A stretch of DNA of 64,000 nucleotides from Embiotoca jacksoni. Its lineage: Eukaryota > Chordata > Actinopteri > Embiotocidae. This document shows positions 62,488-64,000 of the stretch, piece after piece. The stretch covers positions 5,716,501 through 5,780,500 of the forward strand of contig JAKOON010000011.1 in the NCBI GenBank assembly GCA_022577435.1, written 5' to 3'. Numbering within the stretch: the stretch's first letter is position 1; each line of letters starts with the position of its first letter. The notes below the pieces were generated by a model. The model had not been told where the DNA came from and searched no databases. It was given only the letters and a program-made list of their open reading frames with translations. The position numbers and the translations under genes were made by a program.

Positions 62488-62889
62488 GTGAGTAATGTGT
62501 ATGAAGGGATTGTAATAGCTTGAATTCACAATTTGTCAGAAGGCTTTGTTTTACATCTAAAAAGCGAGCGACTCCATCAGACAAATGTCTGCCAGGAAAC
62601 CTTTCATGATGTGCATATAAAGAGGGGAACTATTTGTTCACCTTTTACACAGGATTACAGGCTTCCTAACAACAATTTCCATTTTCCATTTTTTTGTTTT
62701 GGGCTGTCGCTCACTGAAATGCTGTACATTTGTGTTTGTGTGTGTCTGAATCAGACTGGTCTGATATTTGGAGAGAAAAAAAAGTAGGAAAAGCAGAGTC
62801 CAGAAAAGATGTGAAGAAGCACAACCCCAGTGCTGTGAGGTAGTTTTTCTGAGCTATAATATTTTTAATATTGACTATGTGTGAGCTGC

Positions 62890-62895
62890 TATATA

Positions 62896-62939
<44 letters not shown>
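62890..62939. repeat. (AT)n microsatellite
   Basis: About 25 AT units with one ATTT interruption. Confidence 0.95.
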
Positions 62940-62940
<1 letters not shown>

Positions 62941-63684
62941 TACATACTGTATCTGTATGTAGGCAAGGCAGTTTGAGGGTAAAGTGGGCACATAAAGGAC
63001 CTAAATCCCAAAGTGCTAATGTTTTATAAAAGCTCACAGATTGATGATCTCTACGTGAAGACAGATCACAAGTGGGAAAGGTTTTTAAGTGAGATAATCC
63101 ATCTGCAGTTCAGGCTTGTGCTCAGTGGTACCCTGTGTGCTTTCATACAGACTGTTTGTGCTGAATAAGTAATCTCCTCGCAGGGCATATTTGAAACGCC
63201 AGTCAGTCACACTGTTTCCTTGCTACAGGTGTAAAACTGTTCTGCAGTGTGCAGAGATGTCCCTCAGCAGCGTTTCTATCATATTTGTAGTATATAGTAA
63301 TATATATCTGACCTTACTCTACTTTGTGGCTTTCCTTTATTTATACAGGAATAGAATAATGAAACAGTACATTTTTTGTGACCTTACTGTACTTGGGGGG
63401 CATTTTTTTTTTTATCTACTATGGTATCTTTGTACTGTAATAAAGCCTACAGTGTATAATATTATAGGGAGTCATATCTAATTATGCAGTGTGGTGAGCT
63501 ACAAGTCAATCGCGACTATATTATGACAGTAAAGTCGATTTTCTATGGTGTATATTGATATTTGTCTATTTATGGTATACAGCGGCTAGGCTGTTCCGTA
63601 ATAGCCATTTAGTAATTTATTAGTAATATGTTTATTATCTTATTTATTCAATAGTTGGTGTCCTGCATCTTTTCTGGTTTTCGA

Positions 63685-63850
63685 GTAGTTTAAGAAGTAC
63701 TCAGATCCTTTGTTTTTGAAGTAGTAACACTGAAATACAAGTTTTATTAAAGTAACGCAATCATAAGCATGGAAAAAAGTATTTAAAAGTAAAAGTACGC
63801 CTACTCATTGTGCAAAATGGCCCCTTATATTATTACATTTTGCATTCTGA
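63685..63850 (+). mobile_element. Family D-like fragment
   Basis: The phrases agaagtactcagatcctttg, taaaagtaaaagtacgccta and gcaaaatggccccttatatt match the middle and right part of the cagtggtgg family. Fragmentary. Confidence 0.5.
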
Positions 63851-63913
63851 TACATTAAAAACATTTAACAATGTGTTTCGTCAGTAACATCGATCCCCTT
63901 ATTAACTGTATCT

Positions 63914-64000
63914 CTTAAAGGGATAGTCCAGTGATTTATGTGTTTGCACGGCACCATCAGGGCAACTCCGTCGGACTTCTGCTCTGTTTCCACGGGCTGG
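63914..64000 (+). mobile_element. Start of a MITE cut by the window end
   Basis: Reads ttaaagggatagtccagtga, the common fish terminus ttaaagggatagttca with small changes. The same terminus in inverse orientation is at about 36179-36191, just upstream of exon 4. The rest lies outside the window. Confidence 0.45.

Larger units (their letters stand above)
62488..64000. other. Sequence after the exon-like block
   Basis: Contains an (AT)n run (62890-62939), a family D-like fragment (63685-63850) and the start of another element at the window end. No coding sequence was recognised. Confidence 0.6.

Overview
The window is teleost fish genomic DNA, probably from a percomorph. It has long introns, very many (CA/TG)n microsatellites, several short transposon families typical of bony fish, and one vertebrate gene on the + strand. 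That gene is paralemmin-2 (palm2), which I identify from its conserved N-terminal coiled-coil block, its C-terminal half and its lipidated cysteine tail. No complete second gene is visible.

Layout: 1-4990 is upstream sequence with a dead L2-like LINE fragment (about 1090-1480), two inverted-repeat elements and microsatellites. A candidate first coding exon ends at 5315. The main coding chain is exon 2 (16431-16482), exon 3 (29438-29518), exon 4 (36230-36351), exon 5 (49523-49637), a 22-nt microexon 6 (50983-51004), exon 7 (52172-52297) and a large terminal exon 8 (53481-54355). Every junction has GT/AG borders and the phases close exactly. From the exon 2 ATG the chain encodes 463 residues, and with the upstream exon 478, ending in CQCCTLM. 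The probable 3' UTR follows, with a good poly(A) signal at 57674.

The product should be a peripheral plasma-membrane protein. The N-terminal half is an alpha-helical coiled coil, the middle is low-complexity Pro/Ser-rich, and the C-terminus carries paired palmitoylatable cysteines plus a CaaX box. This is the standard paralemmin plan, used in membrane shaping and in neurite or dendritic-protrusion formation.

Points worth a second look: (1) an upstream exon whose split codon joins exon 2 exactly, adding 15 residues; (2) a CpG-rich stretch in intron 1 with two inverted CCAAT boxes, a possible second promoter; (3) an 86-nt exon-like block 8 kb beyond the palm2 stop (62402-62487) whose acceptor phase fits the exon 7 donor, as expected of a palm2-akap2 style readthrough exon; (4) complementary UG and CA repeats on either side of exon 7; and (5) several delimitable MITE/hAT elements, one with near-perfect target-site duplications. 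Most other open frames are microsatellite or antisense artefacts.
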